This document shows positions 32,988-44,887 of a stretch of DNA of 64,000 bases, in pieces. The notes under the pieces are model-generated. The model had not been told where the DNA came from. It made no database searches and saw only the letters and a program-made list of their open reading frames with translations. Numbering within the stretch: the first letter of the stretch is position 1; each line of letters begins with the position of its first letter. The DNA lies in contig CM046867.1 in the NCBI GenBank assembly GCA_025617745.1, positions 24,978,705 through 25,042,704 on the forward strand, in the 5' to 3' direction. The position numbers were made by a program, and so were the translations under genes. This DNA comes from Heliocidaris erythrogramma. Its lineage: Eukaryota; Echinodermata; Echinoidea; Camarodonta; Echinometridae.

Positions 32988-35879
32988 GTATAGTATAGCA
33001 CGGTAACTCTAACACGGTAACTATAGAAAAAGCGCTCGTCCCAACTTGACCTGCACTCCCGGGGTCAACGTAGCATGTGCAGTGCAGGTTTCTGAATCCA
33101 GCTGCAGAGCCCGAAATCGCCTGGAGAAACAATCATAAACAGTACCCTGTTAAACTGCATTTTAAATGAGCGTTTCAAAGTGCTCATTCTGCCTTCGCAA
33201 AGTAAGCAAAACTGCACCTATAGGGACAGTCAGGTGCACACGAAGGGAGCTAAACTTTAAGTTTCGCTTGTAGTTTCAAAACTTATCTTGTAGTTATCTT
33301 GTAGATTCAGAACGGACTCATAGTTTTGAAACTTTAAGTTTACTTGTAGCTCTAGAACCACAAGCGAGCTTGCAGTTAATGCCAAAACCATTATCATTAT
33401 CATTAAATCATTATCTCACCCGAAGACTCTTTAAGAGCCAGACCAGGGGGTATTTCTTGGATGGAGAGCGGGTTTGCTGCGTCCCAGACTTGTACACCCA
33501 TTGCTATTTCCAGTGCTTTCCACCAAGTCTGGTGTCAGCGAATCATGACCTACTGCACATGGAAACTGCCTACCAAATGCCTTTAAAGTTTTGAAATCAC
33601 AAGTCCCGTATGAACATAGCTAGTGAGAGTAAAATAATAGCAGACATAGATAAATATTGAAGAAAGATATCCTGGGAGAAAGAGGAGAAATTAAAAATAG
33701 AGAGAAATAGAGTGAGAGAAAAAGAGAAGAGGTTAACAGAGTGTGAAAGAAATAAAGACTAGATCTTTGTCTACATGAAAAATGTTGACGTCTAAATATT
33801 ATTGTAGTACAATTAGAATGTAATAAAAGGATGCTATCATAATCCAAATATTTTTTAATAATTCCATCAGATCTAATATCTACATGTATCAGTCCTCATG
33901 AAGTGAAAAAAAATTTAACCAATTTCCCTTCATCTATTACTTCCATGCACTATTATCTTTTTAGTGTAAATTTATAATTAATGTAACTGAACCTCTCTGG
34001 CAATGCTTCCACATATTTCTTTGGGCAGTGGTTGTGTAACAGAATACAGTAAACCACAAAAAAAGCTTTGTATCATAATTGATAATGGTTCATGTTACAT
34101 TTTTATCCTCAAGGCAAATAACATGAAAATCTCACAGACTTTATTTCACATGGTAGGCGACAACGTGAATTTAATATCTTTAAAGAGAAAGTTGAGATCT
34201 GGGAAAGGTGAAAAATAATTTGTGGGCTTTCTCATTCCTTTTATGTCAGTTTGGAAGAACATCATAGCAGAAATTCCCCTGAAATTAGGACTGCTCCTCA
34301 AATGCCCTCAAATCCGAAATATGCCAAGTGTTTGGGCCAAAAATCCATGCCACAAAAAGCTGTGTGTGCAGTCTCATATACCTATTTCTGTGTGCAGTGC
34401 ATGTGCTTTTCAGCAAGATTGTGTCAATTTATTGTCATTATGATGATTCCAAGACCTCACAGAATATACCAGTTCTTATGTAGGTGTGATCAAGCTTTCC
34501 CAATTGCTTTTAGACAGTTTCTTACACAATGTAATCACATGACCAGAACTTAAAAGCATAAAAAAGCGAATTCAACCATTTGATTTCATTATTTGAGTCT
34601 GGATATAATCTGTTTATCAAGATAAACCGTTACCCATAGAGTTTGTCAAGGGGATTAGAGGTTTTTGAGATATCATTTTACCTTTCGTTTTTTAACTCTT
34701 GTTCTTCTAAGAGGAACATTAATTCTATGCACACTCAAAGTGGACATACATTTATATTAGAATAATAATACATTTCACTTTAATACGCAGTGCCTTTTCA
34801 AGAGATACACAGCACAATGAATAGAAAAACATGAGATACAATACAGTACGAATAAAAATAAGTAACAATACACAGAAAATTAGAAAAGATGTGTTTTCAG
34901 AGACTTCTTAAATGTTGTAAGTGTTGGGCAGTTCTTTAATTGAAGGGGTTGGGAGTTCTAAATCTTGGGTTCAGTATAAACTGAAAAAGACTTATGACAT
35001 ATCTGTTTGTTGGTTGGATGGATGGTTATTGCAGCTAGAGTATGTATTGTACATGGATTGTGAGCATGGAGTTGATTTACTAGGTAGACTTGGAACAATA
35101 CTTCAAATACTGAAACATAACTCCATAAACTTAGTTTGTAAAAAAGGTTTTACTTTTTCAATCATTAAGTCTTGATATAGACATTATATTGCATCTATGC
35201 TGTTTTTGCATGTTGTGACAGATGTTGTCAGGGGGGGGGGGGGGGGGTCCATGTAGATGGCTGGCTTTGTGACATACAATGAACTCAATGTAATGATATA
35301 CATACAATTAATGAACTCAAACTATAGCTTGATAGATTATCAAAGGTAATCCAAATGAAGAACAGTCTGTAGTTTTAAATCTTCCCAAACTTTCTCTAGG
35401 TGCGTTGATGATGTTGGGAATATCTGTAAATCACACCCCAAATATATCCTTGAGGAGATACAGAATCTGTAGTGTGTACGCTCCTATGGATTTACCAATT
35501 TAATTCCTATGTGCTTTACAAGCCCACATCTCTGCAGTGCTCACACGACACATCTTGGGTTAATGTGCAAAATAAGCATCCTGTGAACTAGAAAGTATGA
35601 CCTGGTGGAACTGTTAACTTGAAGAAAGGGAAAGCATCTGAGAGCTTAAATTAGACGAGCCACTTGATAGCCAAATGTATCACACTTGAATTCATATAAG
35701 GTAAGTATCTCAAAATAGATCGTGATGAGGAGACATTTCTTACGGGCTTCAACTTTTAAAGGCAAACTAAACTTGTTGAATAAAAAGCCCATCTAACTCT
35801 GGCTCTGGTCTGTGGAAAGCAGGCGTAATACCAAAATGAAAATGTATCCAATGACTTCAGTTCCTGCATGCAGTATATG
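32988..35879. other. Unique DNA, no gene recognised
   Basis: No supported gene. TCTTGTAGTT and AAACTTTAAGTTT words repeat near 33250-33345. The 34740-34880 stretch (TTTCACTTTAATACGCAGTGCC and ACAATACA words) looks like an old degenerate interspersed repeat. A 17-base G run lies at 35231-35247. Confidence 0.45.
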
Positions 35880-35881
35880 TA

Positions 35882-36804
35882 CAGTCAAACCTGTCTATAT
35901 CGGCCACCAAAGGGAAACGGCAAAAGTGGCTTCTATAGACAGGTGGCCACTATAGACAGGTCGGCGGCCATTTTTAATTTTTGCACATACATGCAACAAC
36001 ATCACTTGTAGTGTACATGCATCCATATCACTTAGGAAAATAAGCTATAGATCTATAGATTTGTATAACATTTCATATGAAATATAAAATGCCAAAATAA
36101 TGTGCTTTGTTGTCAATGAATGAGAAAAACAATAGATATACGAGCAATCTGTGTAAAATGAATTTTCCCTCAAATTACCACGTACCTTCCGCCCGCGGTA
36201 GACTGCTGTTCTTGATTTGTATAGTCTAAAAATGATGTCTATCATGCTTTTGCTTCCTGTCAAAAAATTACAATAATAAATTTATCTTTTGAATAAAATC
36301 ATGCAATCAATTTTCATTCAATAAATATTTGCCTTTCGAATGGTTTAAAAGAAGTTTTAACTGTTTTTGAGAACAGACGACAGAAGGTGCTCACTTGATT
36401 CGCTGAAAGTGCGAACGTCAACAATGGATCGCCAGTGGACGAGCAGGACAGGTTCGTACATGAAATCGTTATTATTGATCCTTAAAAAGATAATAGTTGG
36501 GTAGTATTTTATTATTTTCACTTTCTAATAAATTCACTCCTTATTTTTTTTTTTTTTTTTCTCGAAAGCTTTAACCCTTTAAATTCTTTTTTGATAAATC
36601 TTTTAAAAATAAAAATTAATATTGAAGTGTACGAGCCTGTGGTATTGCGCATGTGCGATCGATATCAATGCCGACCGTTGTTTCGTTTGTATGGAGGTAG
36701 CCAAGCTTAAGAGGACAATACAGGTGCAAAAAAAACAATACAGGTGCAGGGGGATTTTTTGGTGGCCGCTATAAGCAGGTGGCCGCTATAGACAGCTTTG
36801 ACTG
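35882..36804. mobile_element. TA-flanked MITE with CAGTCAAA ends (pogo/mariner-like)
   Basis: The left end CAGTCAAACCTGTCTATA and the reverse complement of the right end CAGTCAAAGCTGTCTATA match, and TA flanks each (35880-35881, 36805-36806). GGTGGCCNCTATAGACAGGT repeats near both ends. TA duplication and CAGT termini fit the Tc1/mariner/pogo group. The 923-bp interior has no recognised transposase, so it is non-autonomous. The short repeats at 13.8 and 32.8 kb look like relatives. Confidence 0.7.
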
Positions 36805-36806
36805 TA

Positions 36807-37960
36807 CTTTTATTGGGGAAGAAAAGAAAACCTCATGAATTCCCTTTAAGATGAAATATGTGTTCAAATAACATCTCCCCTTTTGTTTGGTATTCTTTGT
36901 ATGTGAAAATGAACAATATAAGCTTGAATAATTTCTTTTGATGGTATGTAGCTCATATCAAAACAAATTACACTTGACTGCTCTGACCTTGTATTAGCTC
37001 TACAATCTTCTGTGTCCAGAAAATTCAGCTGAGCATTAAGATTTGGGGTTTTAGATAATATTTCCACTACAACTTTTCATAATCATTGATATACTATGGA
37101 AGTAGGCCTATTTGGCTTATAGATGTTCCAGTAAAGACTAAAGTTTTATCCTGATTTATTTTCTGCAAAATGAGGATAAAAGTGCAAGATTGAGCCAGAA
37201 AAAAAACTCAAACCTCAATCTTTAGAAAATCCATCTAACATAATGGCAACGCACCTCCCCTTTCAAGTGAAATCGAGTACATACCCAGCATCAATATTCA
37301 GAGATGATTAGATTAAGGTCTCTCTATCAAGGCCAAGGTGGCAGAATTCACAATAAATATAGATGGGACTTTACTTTGCAATACTCAAGGAATCTAAATT
37401 TACACATGGAGATTAATACAGGGTAGGCTAGGAAAAGAATTCCATGAATGACAATGATAAGAAGGTTACACAAAGGTTACACAAAATTTTGATGCTATTT
37501 TGTCTTGAACTATCTAAATCCATCAATTTATATAGTTCTACATCAATATCCTATGGAATTTCAGAAGTACATGTATTTAGAGTTTTAATGATAAAGCTGG
37601 TGAATGCGATTACATTGTAAAAGAAACTGACTCAAAGCAACTCGGAAAGGTTGATCATGTCTACATAAAAATTGGCGTAAAATATGAGGTTCTAGAATCA
37701 TCAAAAAGAAATTTACCCAATCTCGAAGTAAAGCACATGCACTGTACACAGAAATGGGTATATGGGGCTGCGAGTGGCATGAATGTTTGTTATGAACACT
37801 TCAGTTATTTCTCATCATATTTCAAATATGGGGGCATTTGAAGAGGAATCCTTTTCAGGGGATAATTCTACTATGCTGTTCTTTCATCATAGTTAATTAT
37901 ACATAGAGTGAGAAAGCTCACAAATTATTTTTTCACCTTTCACAGAACTCAACCTTCTCT
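36807..37960. other. Unique AT-rich DNA, nothing recognised
   Basis: No gene or repeat recognised. Confidence 0.5.
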
Positions 37961-38343
37961 TTAAAGGGTCACTAAAATAAAAAAATAATTGCCCATTTTT
38001 CGCAGGAAGGTGTCATCAGGAGCCAAAAAATATCCATCACACAATTTTTTATGCATTCAGTCATATTTTATAATCATTTGAAAAGTACATTTTTGCTGAT
38101 TTACAGTCATAAGCCCCGCCCCTAAAAAAACTCATCGAAGCGACATCGTGATCACGTGATCTGTGACGCATGAAAAGTAAGGGAAAATATTCCACTAACC
38201 TATACCGTGCGCGCCCGGAGGCCCCCGGCAGGCCCAGCCCGGTGCCGAGCATGATATTCACCGCATCGACCATTTGCATTGCGTATTTTCGTGTGTTTAA
38301 TTCCTCACAATAACTTTGATTTTGGGACACAGTTTCATCAATA

Positions 38344-38545
38344 ATGCCTAATCGGTGTATAGTTGCGGGCTGTAGCAAGACCCCTAAAGATGGTGTAAGC
38401 CTACATCATTTTCCTAAAGATGAAAATCTACGGAAATTGTGGGTCGCAAAGGTAAAGCTCACGCGGGCAGAGTGGCAAGGGCTGGCCAAGTGAGTGGAGT
38501 ACAATCTGCAGCGATCACTTTGCTGAAGATGATTTGAGGATCCTG
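38344..38545 (+). pseudogene. THAP zinc-finger domain fragment
   Basis: From the ATG at 38344 the frame reads MPNRCIVAGCSKTPKDGVSL, then HHFPKDENLRKLWVAKVKLT. These fit the first Cys pair (CxxxxC), the conserved HxFP and the Trp of the C2CH THAP fold, a DNA-binding domain of transposases and derived regulators. After GLAK a one-base shift is needed to continue as SEWSTICSDHFAEDDL, which gives the last Cys-Ser-x-His-Phe (CSDHF) of the domain. The shift makes this a broken copy. The GTGAGT at the shift could be taken for a splice donor, but the intron would be only about 22 bases. Everything beyond is not recognisable as transposase. Confidence 0.75.
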
Positions 38546-38674
38546 GCCTGTATTCAGAATTTGACATGAAGAGAAGGATAAGCTAGCTAAAACATTCAGC
38601 TATTCCAACGATCAGACTTGGAGTCAAGTCTTCCAATCTGTATTTCAACGACAGCAGCTGCAGCAGCTTCACCC

Positions 38675-38748
38675 GTAGACCGAAAATTCTGTCTCTCGTT
38701 CGTTAGCTAAGACGACCTAACGAACGAGAGACAGAATTTTCGGTCTAC
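38675..38748. repeat. Perfect inverted repeat, 32-bp arms
   Basis: Arms 38675-38706 and 38717-38748 are exact reverse complements (start GTAGACCGAAAATTCTGTC) with a 10-base loop. TTCACCC precedes the left arm and follows the right arm. Confidence 0.9.
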
Positions 38749-38755
38749 TTCACCC

Positions 38756-38799
38756 GTAACTCCAGGGAGCTCCAACGCGTTGGAGCTCCCTGGAGTTAC
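38756..38799. repeat. Perfect 44-bp palindrome
   Basis: The sequence GTAACTCCAGGGAGCTCCAA reads into its own exact complement around a central ACGCGT, with no loop. TTCACCC flanks it on both sides, shared on the left with the preceding inverted repeat. Confidence 0.9.
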
Positions 38800-39635
38800 T
38801 TCACCCACGGCCCTTCACCGTATTCTGCGAGGGGTTCAAACATAATATGGTCGAATTTCCCCTTGCCACTCGAGCTTCTTTGCCTTCGGTGTCTGATAAA
38901 TCATTTGATAAATCAGACTTCGTATCTGCATGGCTCAGAAAAGTCCTCCAACTCGGAATCGCGGGCACTTTTCCTCTCTCTATATAAGTTACTCGAATTC
39001 AGCCAAAATCTAAGTCAGTACTAACGTACTATGTAAAGCGAAGTAAAAAAAAAAGCCGTGTGAAATAAACAAAACAAAAGCGTTCACCAGTCGCTATGTA
39101 CGAGGGGAACATAGTCCCTGCCGTACTAAAGATGTGTAGGACATTGTACATAATAATTATATACAGACGCATAAAACGGCTGTGCACGCGTTTATGACCA
39201 ATGCAAAACTTTCGTTCGGCAAGCTCAGATGGATGAGAACATTGTTCAAAAGAAAAGCTAAAAACAAAACAAGAGCTGTATATTTGGGCAAAAGCGTTTT
39301 CTGATCTTGTAGAAAATATATTGCTAATGATTATTCACTCCTAAGATTATATTGATTTCCTTTTTTCATAAATTGTCCATTGAACAGAGGGGTCAAATAC
39401 CGCATTCTGTGTACAGTATTATATGCTGCAGCCTGCAGATCTTGTGCCTCTTACTTTTCATACGTCACTTGGGGGTTAGCCAATCAGCTCAAGAGTTTTA
39501 AGGAACGGTCCCAAAACCTCTACTTTTCCCCGTTTTTCGCCAAAACGAGACATAATTTGGACAATCGATTGGCAGATTCGTGATTAGAAGGCAAAACTAC
39601 ATGGAAAGAGCACCCATTTTATAGTAAACCTTTAA

Positions 39636-40196
39636 GGTTGGGCTCCTATAGAAGTCAAGATTTAAAGGGTAAAACATTATAGGGTAAAACATTATAAGGA
39701 AAAAGAAAGGGAAAAAAAAAGGAACATGTACAACTTGCAATTGTCTGGTACCATACAACCACTAAGTTATGAATATCATATACTTAGATAACTATTAATT
39801 GACTTGCTGACTGATACAGAAAAAGGAAGCTTTATAACTTGCTATTCTCTGCTTGTACTGAAGACGATGTACATTTAAGTATAGGATGCCATCTATCTAT
39901 GTGGAAATTATAAAGTGACTGGTATAGAAATATATTGCAAGAGCCATTTGAAAAGCTGGGAAAATCATCTTTGTGTTACAAAAGTTATGAGAGTACAAGG
40001 GGAAACCCAGGATTCTTAATTTTTTTTTTTTTTTTTTTTTGGGGGGGGTGCTAATTTATACAGAAAATCTCTGACAAAGCCCCCCCCCCCCCTCAAAAAA
40101 AAAAAAAAAAAAAAAAAAATCACTTTTCCGAGGCCTTTTTGATGCCTTTTCAGACTGTTCAAAATATATGTCACTCCTCCGAGTCCTTTAAATGTT
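39636..40196. other. No gene; mirrored homopolymer tracts
   Basis: A T run followed by a G run (40020-40048) faces a C run followed by an A run (40081-40118), about 30 bp apart. No gene is seen. The minus-strand frame here is a low-complexity artefact. GGGTAAAACATTATA is directly repeated near 39670-39690. Confidence 0.6.
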
Positions 40197-41166
40197 GATT
40201 TACTATATACAGTGTCTTGTGTACTCTGAATACGCTCCGCATTATTTGTAATGCACCAGCTCGTTGTCATACTGATCCACTGTTTCTTGAACATAAGATT
40301 CTGAAAATAAAAGATTTATATTTGTTTCAATTAGGTCAATTCATGTATAAGTATAACAACAATTCATTGCCTCGCATTTTTGACTCCATGTTTCCAAAAA
40401 ATCAATCTTTCCATAACTACCCGACGAGGCAATCTAATGAATTTCACTTGCCCTTATTAAGAACACTCTTAGCTCAAAATACATTTTTATATACAGGTCC
40501 AAGATTTTGGAATTCCCTTGTAAATGAGATTAAAGATGCCCGTTCATTACCGTCCTTTAAAAGCAAGCTGAAATCTATGCTACAAAAATCGTAATAGATA
40601 AACACTAGTTATTAGTTCAAACTAAAATTCGTATATTTATTTTCTTGTTAGCTTTTATAGTTCATACTTATACAGAATGAGATGTCGTAATTTTGTCCAG
40701 CACAGATTGGACCTTCTATATAATCGTATATGTATATATTTATTTATATTTTCTGCAAACTATGTACTCAACATGCAGCTTAGTCTCGCATCCCTCTCCC
40801 CTATTTCTATCGATTCGTGAAGGCAGTTCTTCGTGTAGTTTTGTCTACGCTCATGTGTTGTGTTGTCTTGTGTGTAATGTTTTTTTAATGGCTCCGATTA
40901 TCTTTTAGTTTTTCCCAAAGATCTGATTATGATATATTTATTTTGCAATGAGGGATCCACATTCTACAAGCTACTGCTTTTTAGTGGATCCCTCCATTCT
41001 TCACGTGATATAATTGTTATTGTTTAGATTTGACATGTATAATATATTGCTTTATATTTATGTGTTACGATGTCATATTTATTTGTTTTGCCTTTTCAAA
41101 GTTTGTATTCATTTGTATTATGTTGAAGAATGAAATAAAAATGAATTGAATTGAATTGAATTGAAA
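40197..41166 (+). pseudogene. LINE 3' end: ORF2 C-terminus, 3' UTR and GAATT tail
   Basis: The frame 40217-40594 reads TLNTLRIICNAPARCHTDPL, HKILKIKDLYLFQLGQFMYK, NYPTRQSNEFHLPLLRT and GPRFWNSLVNEIKDARSLPS, then FKSKLKSMLQ and a stop. This is the well-known C-terminal region after the RT in CR1/L2-like LINEs (HTxPLF, L..LK..D...Y..G.F.YK, Y.TR, RT, GP..WN.LP..I, FK..LK). The AT-rich 3' UTR ends with repeated GAATT units at 41140-41164, typical of short-repeat tails in these families. The RT domain is missing by 5' truncation. It could be the same family as 1684-2460, but the two do not overlap. Confidence 0.85.
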
Positions 41167-43599
41167 TACATATATCGATCAAGGCAAAGCTAGGAAAAAA
41201 AGCATATTCCTCTATTACTGATCAAGCATTGCTTGCAAATTTCCTTTTTGATAGCACCTATAGTATTGTCTGGAAATAAGCTTTCAGAATTGCAACAAAG
41301 CTTCTCAGCTAATGTGGGGGGAAAAAAAGAGTAGAAGCCAAAAGGAAATCTCTACAATGCCACACGTTCCTTCAGAAGGATATTGACAGTTTACTTGAGA
41401 AGGTGGAGTTTCCTTTCATTGCATTTTGGCATTACATATACCAGGAATGCAATTGGATGTCTAATTCCTTGACTGACAGTGCATCTAGGACAGGGAGTGA
41501 ATACAAAACGAGCAAGTGTCTCGTGCCTGGGCAATGCATTCATCGAGGATTCAAAGACAAGTTAACTATACCTACGATATCTGTTGCACCTGGAGGAATG
41601 GCTTTGGCTTAACCTCTCCACTGCCGGTGAGATTTCCACAGTGGTAGCTCATTTTCATCAATGTCTACGGTATTTCCACCTGATACCGAATCTTCTGGTC
41701 ATGCAGAAATTCATTGAGTGCTTGTGTATGCATTTAAACTGTACAGAATTTAATGCACGAAATATAGCCCACCACCAATAGATCAATATTTTAAACCATT
41801 CCTTACATTCCTACTGACTCGCAAGGTTCATCTGCTCATGAAATCACAAGCGTGATATGTAGATGTCTTCTAAGTGTACATTGGTATTCCACACTAGTGC
41901 TTCAGCACTCAACCTCATGCTTGATTCCTCAAATCACATCCTAACCCCTAATATTTGCGTTATGTATAAAGCACGGAAGCTAATAGACACTGATTGCTCA
42001 CTACTGTTGCATCAAGAATTCTCAGTGGAAGCAAATATTGGTGTTGATGGTTGAGATATTTGATAACTACTGTCTGCAAACACGCTGAACATTTTAATCT
42101 CTGTGATATACCTGTAAGCTCCATGTAAAAACAGAATCAACAATTGGGACAATTATGTAATGTGGTGCTCTGATGCAGTTTTTTCTTTTTTATTGGCATG
42201 ATTTTACACCGGATTTGTCTTCAACCTCTCATCGTAAAGCAATTACCTTTACATATCTGCATTCAAAGCCCAGAGGACAATCTTTTGTTTCATCTTCATA
42301 GCTATACATCAACTTCAACCAAGCGTAAGTGATATCATTGTCATTTTTATAAAGATAATAAAAAGACTAAAATGATGTGGTGTCAGCTGAAGATACAAAA
42401 TGTATATGCAGCTAACAGAAAATTGATTTTTGAAATTTTAAAAGCCTGATGGCAACAGTAGACTTGAAAAAACAAAAAGAGTGATCCTGTTTATTTTTAG
42501 ATACAGACACATGACAAAAAGCTGTTCCTTTAAATCCACTATGAATAGAACATTCTCATCAGAAATCAATTTTAGAATAATTACAGCATTGTGTGCCTGG
42601 TTTCTAAGTCTGTTAACCCTTATGGTGTCACCGATTACAAATAAAATTCTTTACACATTGTTCCATTTCATAAATCTTTACAATTTATACACCCATTTTG
42701 AATTTTAAAATTGGAGACCAGCTTTTCTTCTTCAAAAAACATGAAATACAAAAACTATGGTACTGCATGGTACTCAAAGGGTTAAAGTGCTAATAAAATC
42801 AATTCTAGACGATGCATAACAGGTATTCTACAGTTCTACTCTTATACACATACATGCAAATTCATAGTTTGAAGCATTAATTGCCTTGCATGCAGCCTGT
42901 TCTGATGATGCAATGTATAATAGCACCAGAAAGGCTCAATCTGTTCTGAGATATTATTGGTAGAATAAATGGAATTAAAGGCGATATTGCAAAACACAGG
43001 TTCAATAGAGTCGTCTACAGACTTCCCTAAAGAGAGAAGAGAACGTAGTTTCCAATGGTGCTAGGCAAAAGGATTCAAAATGATCACAGACGAGATGTAA
43101 TAACAGATAGGTGGTAATGCAAATGTTGATTTGAAGAAATTACAGTAAGGGAATAGACGATACAACGCAATCCACAGGTTTACTGATGGTACGAGAAATG
43201 CTCCACCTAAGATTGCTCTGCGGTATATTTCTAACTTTAAAAGAATTTCCAACTTCACCCTGGACGCTACATTATCCCATTAATTAGCTGAATCATGACA
43301 TAAGCAATCACCCTACTATACACAGTATCATTGAGAATATTGAGACCAGAACATTTATTGTAAGACCAAATGTAGAATCAAAAGCTAATGGAAGATTGAG
43401 ACTATACACACAGGTGGATTGAGAGGGATTGAGAGGGAGTGAAAAGAAGGTAAAAGAGAGAGAAAGGTAAAAGAGAGAGAAAGCAAAGAGAGGATAATAA
43501 AACAAAGAAAGAAGCGTGAGAGAGAAGAAGAGAGTGAGAGTGGGAAAAAATATAGTGACAGTGGTACAAAAGTATGCTAGGAGACAGAGGGAGACAGAG
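41167..43599. other. Unique DNA, no gene recognised
   Basis: No supported gene. The frames at 41403-42054 show no recognisable motif. A GA-rich stretch at 43420-43615 runs up to the next DIRS element. Confidence 0.5.
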
Positions 43600-43839
43600 A
43601 GAGAGAACTGATTCTATCATTTGCTAGATAAATCTATATATTTACCTATTATAGCTAGTCTTCCGACTACGCAAGCCATTCGACTACAAAAAAGTCACAA
43701 TTAGTGCATATCCCCCCCCCCCCCCGACGACGCCTTCCTCTGTGCAGACGCGCGCGCACATTCGTCCTCTTAACGAGCAGCCCCAGACAAAAACCTCTGA
43801 CAAGTTGCCAGGCAAGAATAGGGGTAGGAGGGTGGGACA

Positions 43840-43935
43840 TAGGTAGATACATAAGTTTATCTAGCAAATAATAAAATCAGTTCTGATTTTACTAATTTAC
43901 TACAATAAATCAATGTATCTACCTATTTTTGCTAG
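43840..43935. repeat. Internal complementary region, DIRS copy 3
   Basis: The first half matches the reverse complement of the left terminus (AGTTTATCTAGCAAATAATA), the second half the reverse complement of the right terminus (AATTTACTACAATAAATCA). Confidence 0.8.
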
Positions 43936-44019
43936 ATTAACACCGATTAAAACTAGGGGGCATGCCCCAAAGGAGGAAGGTTACAAGGGGTCCAGGGAAA
44001 ACATTGCCTCTCTCAACAT

Positions 44020-44640
44020 CGCAGTAGAAAAGGATTCTTCACTGGCCAGAATATCTCGGAGATAGGAGGTGAAAGAATTTGGGGAACGCCAATAGACAGC
44101 CTTTATGTCTACGAGCGACACACCCTGAAAAAGAGCCCAAGAAGTACTAATGCCCCTAGTGTCAAGAGCACAGGGTTTATCTCCAGAAATTAAAGCCTCC
44201 GGTCCAGCGACCTGGATGGCTTCAACAATCCATCTCGAGATTCTCTGGAAGCAGTAGAGAAGGGCTCACGGGTGATATTGAAGAGTTGATCATCTCTACG
44301 GCTAGTCTTAGTCTTATCTAAAGATAAAGGGCACAGAGAACACTCTTTCTCTGCCCAGATGTAGCAATGCTTTACCCATAGGTTCGAATGGGGGGCTTAG
44401 CCAGACAATCGAAGACCTTGGGTAAGCTTCAAGCCAGGGCTAACCTGGGAGTTGAGGGATGCTTCACGAAATAGGACCAAGTCAACCTAGCCAGGAGAGT
44501 TGAGTTAATAACTCCCGAGCCATCAGCAAAGCCAACGTGGATAGCAGCAATAGCTGAGCGATAGCCACGAATAGTAGAAATAGATCTGCCTTTGTCAAAA
44601 GGGAAATTTAAAAATCCGCAATGAGTCCTACCAGGGCTTC
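44020..44640 (-). pseudogene. DIRS tyrosine recombinase remnant
   Basis: The stretch is alignable by eye with 5180-6045 of copy 1: GGGGAACGCCAA near 44080 corresponds to 5228, AGAGCCCAAGAAGTACTAATG to the 5285 region, and GCCACGAATAGTAGAAATAGA near 44564 to 5934. Many indels break every frame, including a large deletion near 44325. No intact catalytic set remains. The remnant stops near 44640, where gag-like sequence follows. Confidence 0.65.
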
Positions 44641-44826
44641 CCGTGGTGAGGCGCCCAAATCCTCACACCACCATCTCGGCTGCCCCTTGAGGGAACACTG
44701 GTGTGGGAGTAGCAAGTGGTGGAATGGTAACAGTCACCTGGCACTGTTGGCGTTTGGGGCCAGGGGCTGAGCCCTTAGACTGGAAAGGGCAGCCCAGGAT
44801 TTATCTGTTAACTGGTAGGCCCTTGA

Positions 44827-44887
44827 CAGATATTCTGGGCGTGGCTCAGCAGCTGAATGTGCCACTGAGCCACGCCCAGAATATCTG
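44827..44887. repeat. Perfect inverted repeat, 23-bp arms
   Basis: Arms 44827-44849 (CAGATATTCTGGGCGTGGCT...) and 44865-44887 are exact reverse complements around a 15-base loop. Copies 1 and 2 have no counterpart that I can see. Confidence 0.9.

Larger units (their letters stand above)
37965..39631 (+). mobile_element. TTAA-flanked element with THAP domain (Kolobok-like)
   Basis: TTAA flanks both ends (37961-37964, 39632-39635). The ends AGGGTCACTAAAATAAAA and (reverse complement) AGGTTTACTATAAAATGG are imperfect inverted copies. Subterminal words GTGACGCATGAAAAGTAAG (38162) and CTTACTTTTCATACGTCAC (39450) are also inverted. A plus-strand THAP domain lies inside. THAP plus TTAA suggests a Kolobok-type transposon; P elements also have THAP but make 8-bp duplications. 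No catalytic core was found, so it is a deleted copy. Confidence 0.6.

Noticed and set aside
38455-38515. A short intron in the THAP segment (CAAGTGAGT ... CTGCAG)
   Set aside because: The interval is only about 22 bases, and a single-base shift explains the frame better.
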